Assembly (NCBI RefSeq): GCF_015602705.1
Contig: NZ_CP059081.1
Span: forward strand, 2,179,702 to 2,243,701
Direction of reading: 5' to 3'
DNA length: 64,000 bases
Source of the DNA: Acinetobacter lwoffii
GTDB lineage: Bacteria > Pseudomonadota > Gammaproteobacteria > Pseudomonadales > Moraxellaceae
The translations under genes were made by a program, and so were the position numbers. Below the pieces are notes generated by a model, which saw nothing but the letters and a program-made list of their open reading frames with translations, ran no database searches and was not told the DNA's origin. Positions 55,972 through 64,000 of the stretch are shown one piece after another (positions within the stretch are counted from its first letter, which is position 1; each line of letters begins with the position of its first letter).

Positions 55972-56094
55972 TTAATCTTAGGTTTTTTCTTAGGAAGCGC
56001 GTGGCAAAAATTTAGTTACACCGATACGTGTTTGGATTTAGGTGGTGGGCAAAATCCAGGGAATTATCCAATTTGTGTGATTGATGCAAAGTAG
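55972..56094 (+). pseudogene. 3' remnant of a small exported protein cut by IS66
   Basis: Open frame from the IS66 end to TAG at 56092: LILGFFLGSAWQKFSYTDT then CLDLGGGQNPGNYPICVID. A hydrophobic segment followed by two cysteines suggests a small membrane/periplasmic protein whose start was removed by the IS. No start codon remains. Confidence 0.65.
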
Positions 56095-56205
56095 GGGAAA
56101 ATAGTATTAAACTCTTCATACAGCTCAAAAAACATGCTTAATTCGACAGTATTGTATGATAAAGTTAAAAATATTCACGCTCTTTGAAGTTAGAGGTCTG
56201 CGCTG

Positions 56206-57788
56206 TTGAAGGACTTGCTTTTATCTTTAAAATTAAATCTTCGTAAACTCATTTTGATCTCGACAATTTTGAGCGTGTCGGGTTTATTTGTTGTTAGTGT
56301 ATTTATTTTAAATTATGTCATTAAACAGCAACTTATTCAAAACTCTCTTTCTGTAAATGAAAAATATGCTGAAAAAATTGCTCTTAGTGCAGATCAGCAT
56401 TTTAGCGATATGCTTAAAGAATTAGAATATAGTGCAGCGCAGTTAGAAAAAGATTTAAATAACCCCGTTTTAAAATATAACGAAGTCTCTCGTTTAAAAA
56501 ACCAGTCTGATAATTTCAATAGTATTTTATTGGTTAGCGCTAAACAACAAATGTTAGCCTATTCACCAAGTAGTTTGGGGTTAAGTTTTCAACAGACTTA
56601 TGGTACTGAAGGGATTATTGAATCTTTACAAAAAAAGAAAACTTATATTTCCTCTCCATATTGGTCGGTGAATAACAACCTTGTAATTATGATGTCAAAG
56701 CCGATACATGGGAAAAATAATCAATATTTAGGACTGATTAGTGGTATTATTCATTTACATAAAAAAAATGTACTCAATGAAATGCTGTCTAATCAGTATG
56801 ATTATAAAAATAGCTATATGTATGTTGTTGATCAACACGATCGAATTATTTTCCATCCAGATGAAAAACGTATTGGTGATAAAATTGTCAATAATACTGG
56901 TTTGGGCTATATAAGAAAAAATAAAAGTGGTTCTATAAGATTGGTGAATAGTCGAGGTGTTGATAACTTAGCAGGTTTTGCACATATCCCAAGTGTGAAC
57001 TGGACAGTAATATCTCAACAGCCTACAGATGAATTGTTTGCTAAAGCAAATACTTTAATTTTAAAAGTATCTTTGGGTATTTTTATTTTCTACTTATTTA
57101 TTTTTATCTTGATTTGGTGGATTTCTAATTTTATTGCTTCACCACTGAATCGTTTGGCTAGAATGGCAAGTATGCTGAATCAGCCAGATATTCAAGATAA
57201 AATTAAAGAGGTCGATCCTTGGTATTTTGAGGTTTTAAAGTTTAGAACGTCAATGTTGCTCAGTTCTGAAACGTTTAGTCACCGAATTTCAGAATTAAAG
57301 CAACATGTAAATACAGACCCACTGACAGGTTTGTATAATCGTCGTGGTATGCAATTTTTTTAAATGAATTAATTGATACGCGGACTGAATTTGCAGCCTT
57401 AGCCATAGATATTGATTTCTTTAAAAGGGTCAATGATCAATATGGGCATGCTAAAGGTGATTTAGTGTTGCAGACACTTGCACGATTTATGCAAGATAAT
57501 TTCAGAGAGCATGATATTTGTTGCCGCAGTGGTGGTGAAGAGTTTGTTGTATTAATGATCACAGGCGAGCCAAGTGTGGCGTATAAAGCCGCAGAGCGTC
57601 TGCGCAAAACCATGCAGGAAAGCACTATTCATGACATGGGGCAAATCACGATCTCTATAGGCATTTCTTTCTGGCCTAAAGACGCACTAGATGTCTCTGA
57701 AGTTTTGGAGATAGCTGACAATAAGTTGTATGAAGCAAAACACAGTGGGCGTAACTGCACACGTTCTACGGCTGAGCTGGAATCTTAA
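56206..57788 (+). pseudogene. Diguanylate cyclase (dCache-GGDEF), frameshifted in a T7 tract
   Basis: From TTG 56206 (AGAGG upstream): a membrane helix (about 15-40), a periplasmic dCache-type sensor (to about residue 285), a second helix (FIFYLFIFILIWWISNF), a HAMP-like linker and the GGDEF start TDPLTGLYNRRGMQ. The run of seven Ts at 57355-57361 then gives TAA. With one T more (or two fewer) the frame continues FLNELIDTRTEFAALAIDID..., through the active-site SGGEEF to LES-stop at 57788. Whole gene about 527 residues. Either a pseudogene, a slippage-controlled gene or a sequencing error. Confidence 0.85.
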
Positions 57789-57821
57789 GGTTATACCTGC
57801 TTAGCCTAACCGAGGAAGAAG

Positions 57822-58952
57822 ATGGATAAAGATCAAGAAGCAACCATTGTGGTAGATGATGGCCCTGAACAAGTAAAATACGAGTTGCTCAAGGAAAAAC
57901 TCAAATATAAACAAGCGGCCAGAGAAAACTCCAAGAAAATTGATCATAAACAGGTGCGTCTGAATATTCAGGCCGATGCGCTGCCAAGTAAAACCTTTTT
58001 TATTATGAATGCTTTGGCTGCTGTTATTGCAGGTTATGGCTTATTGTCAAATTCTGCTGCAGTAGTGATTGGTGCAATGTTAGTAGCAATGATGCTTGGG
58101 CCAATATCCGGGATTGCGCTAGCTTTTATTGATAACCGTTGGTTGTTGTTTAAAACAGCATTCAAAACCTTGGTGCTTGGCGTGGTTATGATTGTTGTGA
58201 TTGGTGTGGTGTTGGGTTTAATCAATATTAATCTTCCTATTACCCATGAAATTTTATCTCGCACTCAACCTACCATTATGGATTTGATGATTGCGCTCGC
58301 TGGCGGTGCAGCGGGTGCTTTTGCCGCAGTTTCTCCACGTCTGTCGGTGGCTGTGGTTGGGGTTGCGGTCGCAACAGCTTTGGTTCCACCTTTGGTGGCG
58401 AGTGGTATTTTATTGGCCCATTTGGAATGGAAACATGCGGCCAATGCGGCATTATTGGCTATGACCAATATTGTTGCCATACAAATTAGTTCTTCACTTG
58501 TATTGTGGATGGCTGGTTTTAGACGTGGTTCAGATGAAGAAGTACAGAGTAATGTATTGGAATTCATAAAAAGAAATGCAATGAGTTTGATTTTTTTATT
58601 GGGTTTAGGAGTTTATTTAACATTTAATTTTCTTTTTATGCTCAATAAGCAAATTTATGAAAACCATATAGAAACGACCATTGCTGAACAATTGAATCAG
58701 CATAACAATTTAATTGATACGGTACAGTTTGACCGTCGTAGTGACATGACTTTGGTTCGGGTAGTTTTACGTGGTGATCTTGCTCCTCAAACACAGCAAA
58801 TTTCAGATTTGAATCAGAAATTAAAACAAGACCCAAGAGGCAAACCAAGTATGGTACAGGTGCGTTTTATTCCAGTACAAATTATTCATGCGAAGGAAAG
58901 TCCTGAATTTGATATGAAAAAAGTGGAAGCTGAGCAGTTAGTGCAACCGTGA
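57822..58952 (+). CDS. DUF389-family membrane protein
   Basis: 376 residues. A charged N-terminus (about 50 residues), then 6-7 spans with AAVVIGAMLVAMMLGPISG, AGGAAGAFAAVSPRLSVAV and GVAVATALVPPLVASGILL, the DUF389 signature, and a C-terminal cytosolic domain of about 100 residues. Function of the family is unknown. It starts 33 bp after the cyclase and may be co-transcribed. Confidence 0.88.
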   Translation: MDKDQEATIVVDDGPEQVKYELLKEKLKYKQAARENSKKIDHKQVRLNIQADALPSKTFFIMNALAAVIAGYGLLSNSAAVVIGAMLVAMMLGPISGIALAFIDNRWLLFKTAFKTLVLGVVMIVVIGVVLGLININLPITHEILSRTQPTIMDLMIALAGGAAGAFAAVSPRLSVAVVGVAVATALVPPLVASGILLAHLEWKHAANAALLAMTNIVAIQISSSLVLWMAGFRRGSDEEVQSNVLEFIKRNAMSLIFLLGLGVYLTFNFLFMLNKQIYENHIETTIAEQLNQHNNLIDTVQFDRRSDMTLVRVVLRGDLAPQTQQISDLNQKLKQDPRGKPSMVQVRFIPVQIIHAKESPEFDMKKVEAEQLVQP

Positions 58953-59141
58953 GTTGTTTTGCGGTAGGGTGATCCAAAACTTAAAATATTCTGATATTGA
59001 AAAAGGTGAGATTTTTTTCTAAAACAATGATTTTTAGATATTAAAAAGTTATAGATCCTAGTTTTTTTCAATATCCCACGATGGAACAAGAATTATTTTT
59101 AATAAATTAACCCCACTGCAATTAAGCCAGTTTTAAGATGA

Positions 59142-59462
59142 ATCTCAACTAATAATCAGTTACATGTATCAGATGTATCAGATGTATCAGATGTATCAGA
59201 TGTATCAGATGTATCAGATGTATCAGATGTATCAGATGTATCAGATGTATCAGATGTATCAGATGTATCAGATGTATCAGATGTATCAGATGTATCAGAT
59301 GTATCAGATGGTTCTGCCATACATCAAAATTCAGTACAACACCCTTTATGGGGTATCGGTTTTGTCACTTTTTCAAATGAATCTTTCTTACGGATAAGAT
59401 TCCCTGAAATTGATGAAACTAAAGAGATTCCCAAAAACTCAAAAGCTATAAAATATATTTAA
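59142..59462 (+). pseudogene. Repeat-bearing ORF without a start codon
   Basis: Open from just after TGA 59139 to TAA 59460-59462: ISTNNQLH, then VSD repeated 16 times, then GSAIHQNSVQHPLWGIGFV and a polar tail ending SKAIKYI. The tail is protein-like and a terminator follows 5 bp later, which supports coding. No ATG/GTG/TTG precedes the repeats in frame, so either the 5' end has been lost or a non-standard start (ATC 59142) is used. The frame starting at ATG 59164 (Met-Tyr-Gln repeats) is judged an artefact. Confidence 0.5.
59164..59307. repeat. 16 perfect tandem copies of ATGTATCAG
   Basis: 144 bp of a 9-bp unit without variation. A multiple of three, so slippage changes copy number without shifting frame. 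Not a CRISPR: no spacers. Confidence 0.97.
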
Positions 59463-59466
59463 AATG

Positions 59467-59499
59467 AAATAAGCCACTCAGATAGAGTGGCTTATTTTT
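59467..59499 (+). terminator. Terminator after the repeat-bearing ORF
   Basis: ATAAGCCACTC, AGATA loop, GAGTGGCTTAT, then TTTTAT. Confidence 0.9.
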
Positions 59500-59588
59500 A
59501 TGAAATTGATATCGCTTTCCAACTGTAGGTATCTTTATCTCTTTGCTTACTGAAGATAGCCTGTACATTGATTAGTGTTTTATAGAGG

Positions 59589-60112
59589 TGGTCCCACTTG
59601 TTTGAACAACTAAAAGCTTATTTATAAGTGATATTCTGCTCTAGTTAAGCTACCTTATTTTGTTGTGGTAGCTGGTCATAGTAAAACTCATCTGGAGTCA
59701 TTTTGTCCAGACTCGAATGAGGTCGTTTCAAATTATAAAATTCAAAATAGGCATTTAATTGCTTTTTCGCATCAAAAACATTGCTGTAGGCTTTGAGATA
59801 AACCTCCTCGTATTTAACGCTCCGCCATAATCGTTCAATCATCACATTATCAACCCAACGACCTTTACCATCCATCAATACAGCGCATCAGCTTCAGATC
59901 TGATGCACTCACAGGTTTTGGGCGATAGTAATAACAACCACGGGAGACTTTCAGTAGCTTAGCTTGCTTAGATACTGAAATCTGAAGTGAGTCGTCGATT
60001 AACTTTTGTGGTTGAAGCGGCCCAGTTTCTTCAACACACCTTCTAAAAAATCAATTTCTAATGCCTGCTCACCGATTTTTGCATGTAGTTTTTTTAGATC
60101 AATGGGCGGTTC
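59589..60112 (-). mobile_element. IS3-family remnant with internal deletion
   Basis: Minus strand: end of orfA (EPPIDLKKLHAKIGEQALEI to LKKLGRFNHKS-stop), start of orfB (LQISVSKQAKLLKVSRGCYY to LKLMRC), then a deletion junction near 59880 joining out of frame to the orfB C-terminus (59645-59878, DGKGRWVDNVMIERLWRS, with the final Glu of DDE, to QQNKVA). The terminal sequence TGGTCCCACTTG begins at 59589. Most of the catalytic domain is missing, and the orfA start is lost at the junction with the next gene. Confidence 0.82.
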
Positions 60113-61362
60113 GCTGGTCGAGAAAGCCACTTCCCTCTCCCAATAGGAATACCACCTTCGATTCTTAAATCAGTATTTTTATGATTCGACTCAGAAACAC
60201 CCTTTCCAGCAGTAATACGTAATGCTGAATTAAATGACATTCGTTCTGAACAATACCATCTATGACCTAGCTTTAATGGCTTTTTGAATTCTCTTACGAT
60301 TTTTTCAGAAGAACTTAAAATAATAGTGCTTTGATTTTTTTGAGGCCTTCTATCATCTTGTGTCCATAAACCTCCATAACTTTCACACAAAATAAGACAG
60401 CCTGAATCTAAAAGCTTTTTAATTTGAGGAGGTGTTCCATACTCTTTCAGTAATTGGCTAAAAGTCCCATGCCAAAAAGAGTTTTCTAAATCTGATCGTC
60501 TGTTACCTTTTGATATAAATACTTCATCTAGTTCATCACCATCCCACCCGCTAAAACTCACTGAAATAGACCACAACAATGTGAAGTGTCTAGGTGATTC
60601 TCTAGAAATTTCAACGAGAATAGTTTCAATTAAGTGCCAAAAATGATGTGTTTCTAAAGATTGATTATTACGATAACATCGTAATAAATCAGCTAAGTCT
60701 TCGCTCATGCGCTCAGGAAGACAATAAGACCAACTCTTTAAATAATTCAATAAAATATTTTGATTATCCAATGCCTTATCGGGTAATTCTTTGAGAATTT
60801 TTTTTAGATCAGCTCGATCCTTTCTAGAAGGATATGCTAATTTTGCTGCATACCCAATTAAAGTCCAGCTACCTGGTTCAGGAAGAACTATTTCTCGATA
60901 TAAATCATCTTTTTTATTAATCCAAATAGCTAAAGCTTTCCATAGGTTATTTACACCATCGACTTTTTGCTCTGCTCCTTTACCATCATCTAGCAATGTA
61001 CCTAAGCGTTCCCTATATTGTTTACTATCACCTGCGTTGGTCGTAGTAGCAGCAACCACACAAGAAAGAACAAGGTAATGAAAATTGTTATATGCATAAA
61101 GACCACTATATACATGATTTTTTTGCCCCAATACTATTTGTACAGAATTTCTGGTAAATAATGACATGAAGGCTTGAAGCACTGTCTCATCTGAAAAATT
61201 CTCAACACCAACTGCCGCAGCAAGACCAGCGGGAGTGACATCCAATGAAGTCAGTTTTGTAGTCCCATATGGCCCATCTGTTCTAAGGTAGTAATTCTGA
61301 AGACTTTCCAACCAATCATTAATTTTTAAATTATGGAGTATTGACTCCTCAGTTTTCTGCAC
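60094..61362 (-). CDS. Protein of unknown function, 3' end replaced by IS3 sequence
   Basis: 422 residues from GTG 61362 (AGGT upstream). The last ~6 residues (ANRPLI) are read from IS3 DNA, so the native C-terminus is missing. The body is soluble, helical in the first half (WLESLQNYYLRTDGPYGTT, SWTLIGYAAKLAYPSRKDRA) with a more beta-rich end (SGCLILCESYGGLW, GIPIGRGKWLSRP). I do not recognise the family. Its place beside hsdR suggests a truncated defence-island gene, but that rests on location only. Confidence 0.65.
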   Translation of the reverse strand: MQKTEESILHNLKINDWLESLQNYYLRTDGPYGTTKLTSLDVTPAGLAAAVGVENFSDETVLQAFMSLFTRNSVQIVLGQKNHVYSGLYAYNNFHYLVLSCVVAATTTNAGDSKQYRERLGTLLDDGKGAEQKVDGVNNLWKALAIWINKKDDLYREIVLPEPGSWTLIGYAAKLAYPSRKDRADLKKILKELPDKALDNQNILLNYLKSWSYCLPERMSEDLADLLRCYRNNQSLETHHFWHLIETILVEISRESPRHFTLLWSISVSFSGWDGDELDEVFISKGNRRSDLENSFWHGTFSQLLKEYGTPPQIKKLLDSGCLILCESYGGLWTQDDRRPQKNQSTIILSSSEKIVREFKKPLKLGHRWYCSERMSFNSALRITAGKGVSESNHKNTDLRIEGGIPIGRGKWLSRPANRPLI

Positions 61363-61452
61363 AAATCTACCTATTTATAAAGACCATTTAGTAAAATGAA
61401 TTTTTTAATTTAATGATCTTAAAGGAAATAAAAAATATTTAAAACTCTACTT
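61363..61452. other. Short intergenic region upstream of the unknown gene
   Basis: AT-rich, no feature beyond the Shine-Dalgarno-like AGGT of the gene at 60094-61362. Confidence 0.4.
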
Positions 61453-61701
61453 TTATACCAAAAAACCGATTCGCCCTACCATCCAATTGCTTCTTGATTT
61501 TTCCCAATCTGGTATGACCTGAGCCATTAACTGATAAAAGCGTTCACTGTTGTTATTATCAGCTAAGGGTATTTTACATATATACCTATTACAGAGATGG
61601 TGGCAGCATAATTCATAATTTAACCCATTAAAATTTCTTATAAATTTAATAAAGTGATTACCCTTATTTACCCCTTGTTGATCTATTTCATTTGTTCCAC
61701 T
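61453..61701 (-). pseudogene. Remnant of a YgjP/DUF45-like metallopeptidase
   Basis: Open frame without a start: ...NYELCCHHLCNRY..., then NNNSERFYQLMAQVIPDWEK and a stop at 61453. The HELCHxL...HS.xFY.L....PDW pattern of YgjP-type M48/WLM metallopeptidases is visible, but the first His of HExxH is Tyr and the middle is disordered, so it is decayed. Such genes frequently accompany hsdR. Confidence 0.5.
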
Positions 61702-61712
61702 TTAAGTTTCAA

Positions 61713-61871
61713 ATGACCAAATCGATATCCGTGAGTTGTATTTATAACTCCGAAATCATTACGATACTAAAGCAATGGCGGAATGAAGGTGGTGGCCGTT
61801 TTGATCAAAAATATCGTTCATGGAACTATTGGCAACCGTTCTCTACTACCGTCTTAGAAAGGTTAAAATAA
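61713..61871 (+). CDS. Possible small ORF, 52 residues
   Basis: MTKSISVSCIYNSEIITILK then QWRNEGGGRFDQKYRSWNYW, ending LERLK. The y..eii..lk...GGRFD...k.W pattern resembles a small domain found in helicases and replication proteins, so it may be a real small protein or a fragment. No Shine-Dalgarno. A weak hairpin (AAAGCAC/GTGCTTT, 61890-61909) follows. Confidence 0.35.
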   Translation: MTKSISVSCIYNSEIITILKQWRNEGGGRFDQKYRSWNYWQPFSTTVLERLK

Positions 61872-61923
61872 ATGCACACCCAAGGATATAAAGCACCACC
61901 AAGTGCTTTACTTCTTTAGCAAT

Positions 61924-64000
61924 TTAAAACCCCACATAAAACTTTTCAATCAGTTTCTGGGTCTTGACCAGCAAATTGCTAAACACGTTCTCCCGCTCAA
62001 ACAGCTTAACCTTATAGTTTGGTAAATCCTTTAGCTCTTCTTTCCTTGGTAAACGCTTTGTAAATTCGTAGTTTTCCAGAACAGTTCTCATTGCTTCAGG
62101 CTTCAAGTTTTCCTCTTGGCAGAGGTACTGATAGGCTTGTTCTTTCTCCGCATCCCAGAAAGCAGCAAAAGTGCTCTGGACACTTTGTCCATTGATCATC
62201 TTCGGCATGTTTTCTTCAATGAACTTCTGAATCAGTTCCTGCTTGTCATGCAAGGTAACTTCATTACCAATTAGATCATGTATCTGTGCTTCGTATTTCT
62301 TGCGTTTGGCCTCATCCCCGCTATCCAGAGCCATTTGCAGCAAATTGATAATATAGCCCACATTGATCCGGTCACTATGTAGCAGATCCAATTGGAAATC
62401 GACATCATCCAGTACAGAGACTTTTTCTTTTTTCGTAGTCTTGCGTACATCACGACATAAGTCAGCATACTTGGAAGCAAAATTGGCAAAGTGCTGTTTA
62501 TCTAAAGCGGTCTGGTTCTGATCGTATTCGATAAAGGTTTGCAGCTGAGCGTTATAACGCATCACTTCACGGAAGGCCTTAATAAACTCCAACTGCTGAT
62601 CTTCTGTCATGAGATCATCCACGCTTTGATAATCAGGCGTGATCTTGAGCAACTTCTGAACAGCAGCATCATAATCCTGCTTAATTTCCTCAAAGCTTGG
62701 AACCAGTACCACCTTTTGCGCATCTTTATTGGAAAATAGCGCCAGTGCTTCATCTGTCGCACGTTTCAGGTTACGGAAGCAGATAATGTTTCCAAATGGC
62801 TTCTTATCGTTATAGACACGGTTGGTGCGTGAGAATGCTTGAATCAAGCCATGATATTTTAGGTTTTTATCGACATACAAGGTATTTAACGGCTTAGAGT
62901 CAAAGCCCGTGAGGAACATATTGACCACGATTAGAATATCAATCTGTCTGTTTTTTACGCGCTGTGCAATGTCGCGGTAGTACGCATAAAATTGATCACC
63001 TGAATTGTAGTTGGTTTTAAACTGTCGGTTGTAATTGGCAATGTAGCGATCCAGCTTATCCCGACTGGATGAATTGACCTGACTTGGAATATCTGCGGCT
63101 TCTTCATCAATCAAGCCATTTAAGTCATCAGTCGGTACAGCCTCATTTGCAGCGTAGGAAAAGATGGTGGCAATGGTCAATGGCTTAAATATCCGACCTT
63201 GTGCTTCATCTTCAATTCGTTTTTCAGCCTGCACTTTTTCAAAGATGTCGTAATATTGGGTCAGTGTTTCGACCGAACTGACACAGAACATTGCGGTAAA
63301 TTCACGATTACGGGTTTTGGTATCGTGGATATTGACAATGTAGCGGGCAATCATTTCTAGGCGTTGCGGGTTGTCATACAGTTCTTTGGTATCGATGCCT
63401 TCTACATCTTCCTCATAACTTTCATTCGTCGCCATGCCTTTGGCGGTGTATTTGCCCCGATAATCAATCTGGAACTGCAAGACGTTACGGTCACGGATCG
63501 CATCTACAATCACGTATTTATGCAAACACTCATTAAACAGGTAGTCTGTGGTGAGTTTTAAACCTGCTTTGCTTTGGCTGTTCTTTTCAAAAATAGGCGT
63601 ACCGGTAAAACCAAACATTTGTGCATTGCTGAAGAATTTTTTGATGTTCTGATGAGTCTCACCAAATTGACTGCGATGACATTCATCAAAAATAAACACC
63701 ACTTTTTTATTTTTAAGATAATCAATCGATTCTAAATAACGGTCGGTACTGATGGCTCGATTGAGTTTTTGGATGGTGGTCACAATCAGTTTGTCGTGGC
63801 GTTGATCCAGCTGTTTCACCAAGGTCGATGTGTTATCGGTGCTGTCTACGCTGTCGGCTTTAAAAGCATTAAATTCGCGTGAGGTTTGCGTATCGAGGTC
63901 ATTACGATCTACCACAAACAAGACTTTTTCCACATCGGGCATTTGCATGATGATCTGACTGGCTTTAAATGAGGTCAGGGTTTTACCTGAACCTGTAGTA
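61924..64000 (-). CDS. hsdR: Type I restriction enzyme R subunit, 5' end outside window
   Basis: The frame is open to the window edge; 691 residues visible, the C-terminal two thirds. Walker A TTGSGKT is at the very edge, followed by DECHRSQ (motif II), GFTGTP (motif III), and in RecA-2 NMFLTGFDSK and QAFSRTNR (motif VI), then the helical HsdM-binding region. EcoR124-like. It translocates DNA and cuts it with HsdM/HsdS; the nuclease domain and the partner genes lie beyond the window. It ends with a weak hairpin. Confidence 0.95.
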   Translation of the reverse strand, partial: TTGSGKTLTSFKASQIIMQMPDVEKVLFVVDRNDLDTQTSREFNAFKADSVDSTDNTSTLVKQLDQRHDKLIVTTIQKLNRAISTDRYLESIDYLKNKKVVFIFDECHRSQFGETHQNIKKFFSNAQMFGFTGTPIFEKNSQSKAGLKLTTDYLFNECLHKYVIVDAIRDRNVLQFQIDYRGKYTAKGMATNESYEEDVEGIDTKELYDNPQRLEMIARYIVNIHDTKTRNREFTAMFCVSSVETLTQYYDIFEKVQAEKRIEDEAQGRIFKPLTIATIFSYAANEAVPTDDLNGLIDEEAADIPSQVNSSSRDKLDRYIANYNRQFKTNYNSGDQFYAYYRDIAQRVKNRQIDILIVVNMFLTGFDSKPLNTLYVDKNLKYHGLIQAFSRTNRVYNDKKPFGNIICFRNLKRATDEALALFSNKDAQKVVLVPSFEEIKQDYDAAVQKLLKITPDYQSVDDLMTEDQQLEFIKAFREVMRYNAQLQTFIEYDQNQTALDKQHFANFASKYADLCRDVRKTTKKEKVSVLDDVDFQLDLLHSDRINVGYIINLLQMALDSGDEAKRKKYEAQIHDLIGNEVTLHDKQELIQKFIEENMPKMINGQSVQSTFAAFWDAEKEQAYQYLCQEENLKPEAMRTVLENYEFTKRLPRKEELKDLPNYKVKLFERENVFSNLLVKTQKLIEKFYVGF

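Noticed and set aside
59164..59307. CRISPR array
   Set aside because: Units are 9 bp, contiguous, and have no spacers or cas genes nearby.
59164..59397. ATG-initiated ORF of Met-Tyr-Gln repeats
   Set aside because: It is the +1-shifted reading of the 9-bp repeat; its tail is short and unconvincing, while the Val-Ser-Asp frame leads into a protein-like tail next to a terminator.

Overview
The window reads as a chromosomal segment of an Acinetobacter-type gammaproteobacterium (Moraxellaceae). The best marker is a wax ester synthase/DGAT that closely resembles, as I remember it, AtfA of Acinetobacter baylyi. The mreB-mreC-mreD-maf-rng and gatC-gatA-gatB blocks, the tandem FadL-type porins and the moderately AT-rich sequence agree. 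No species is claimed.

Layout. 1-3000: nfeD (cut by the window edge), an SPFH/stomatin gene and putP. 3018-4287: an IS4-family element. 4349-16959: ispA, prpF, an amino-acid permease, tRNA-Arg(CCU), two FadL-like outer-membrane proteins, thrH, cysH, atfA, a second inverted copy of the same IS4-family element and a 57-residue gene. 17092-24996: the cell-shape operon (mreBCD-maf-rng, minus strand) diverging from gatCAB (plus strand). 24958-30500: an accessory patch with a duplicated gatB 3' end around a one-gene cassette, a gene broken by an IS5-family insertion and an in-frame stop, intergenic repeats, two paralogous small membrane proteins and a repeat-bearing lipoprotein. 31021-44518: sbmA, then a stress-type block: otsB-otsA (trehalose), an MFS transporter, a tightly overlapping operon of acyl-CoA-dehydrogenase-like protein, PIG-L deacetylase, methyltransferase and glycosyltransferase, a small Myb-like protein, katE and dps. 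44850-52285: an ABC export system (ATPase, permease, membrane-fusion protein) and an M81 peptidase/MFS pair beside a divergent LysR regulator.

From about 52350 to the end the window is accessory and strongly decayed. It opens with a sequence like the 3' end of tmRNA (a likely integration scar). It then holds two Fic-domain genes, a bicupin split by an amber codon, an IS256/IS66 chimera, an IS66-truncated small gene, a diguanylate cyclase frameshifted in a T7 tract, a DUF389 membrane protein, a 16-copy 9-bp repeat, an IS3 remnant, a truncated gene of unknown function, a metallopeptidase remnant and the 3' part of hsdR (type I restriction).

The most notable observations are these. Both IS4-family copies sit in the middle of rho-independent terminator hairpins, with 10-bp target duplications placed at the same offset from the hairpin centre, and the element carries hairpins that may both replace the lost terminator and mask its transposase start. 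A katE-linked four-enzyme operon looks like an uncharacterised biosynthetic system. A single-gene cassette is bracketed by direct repeats of the gatB 3' end. Several genes are broken by one simple lesion each.
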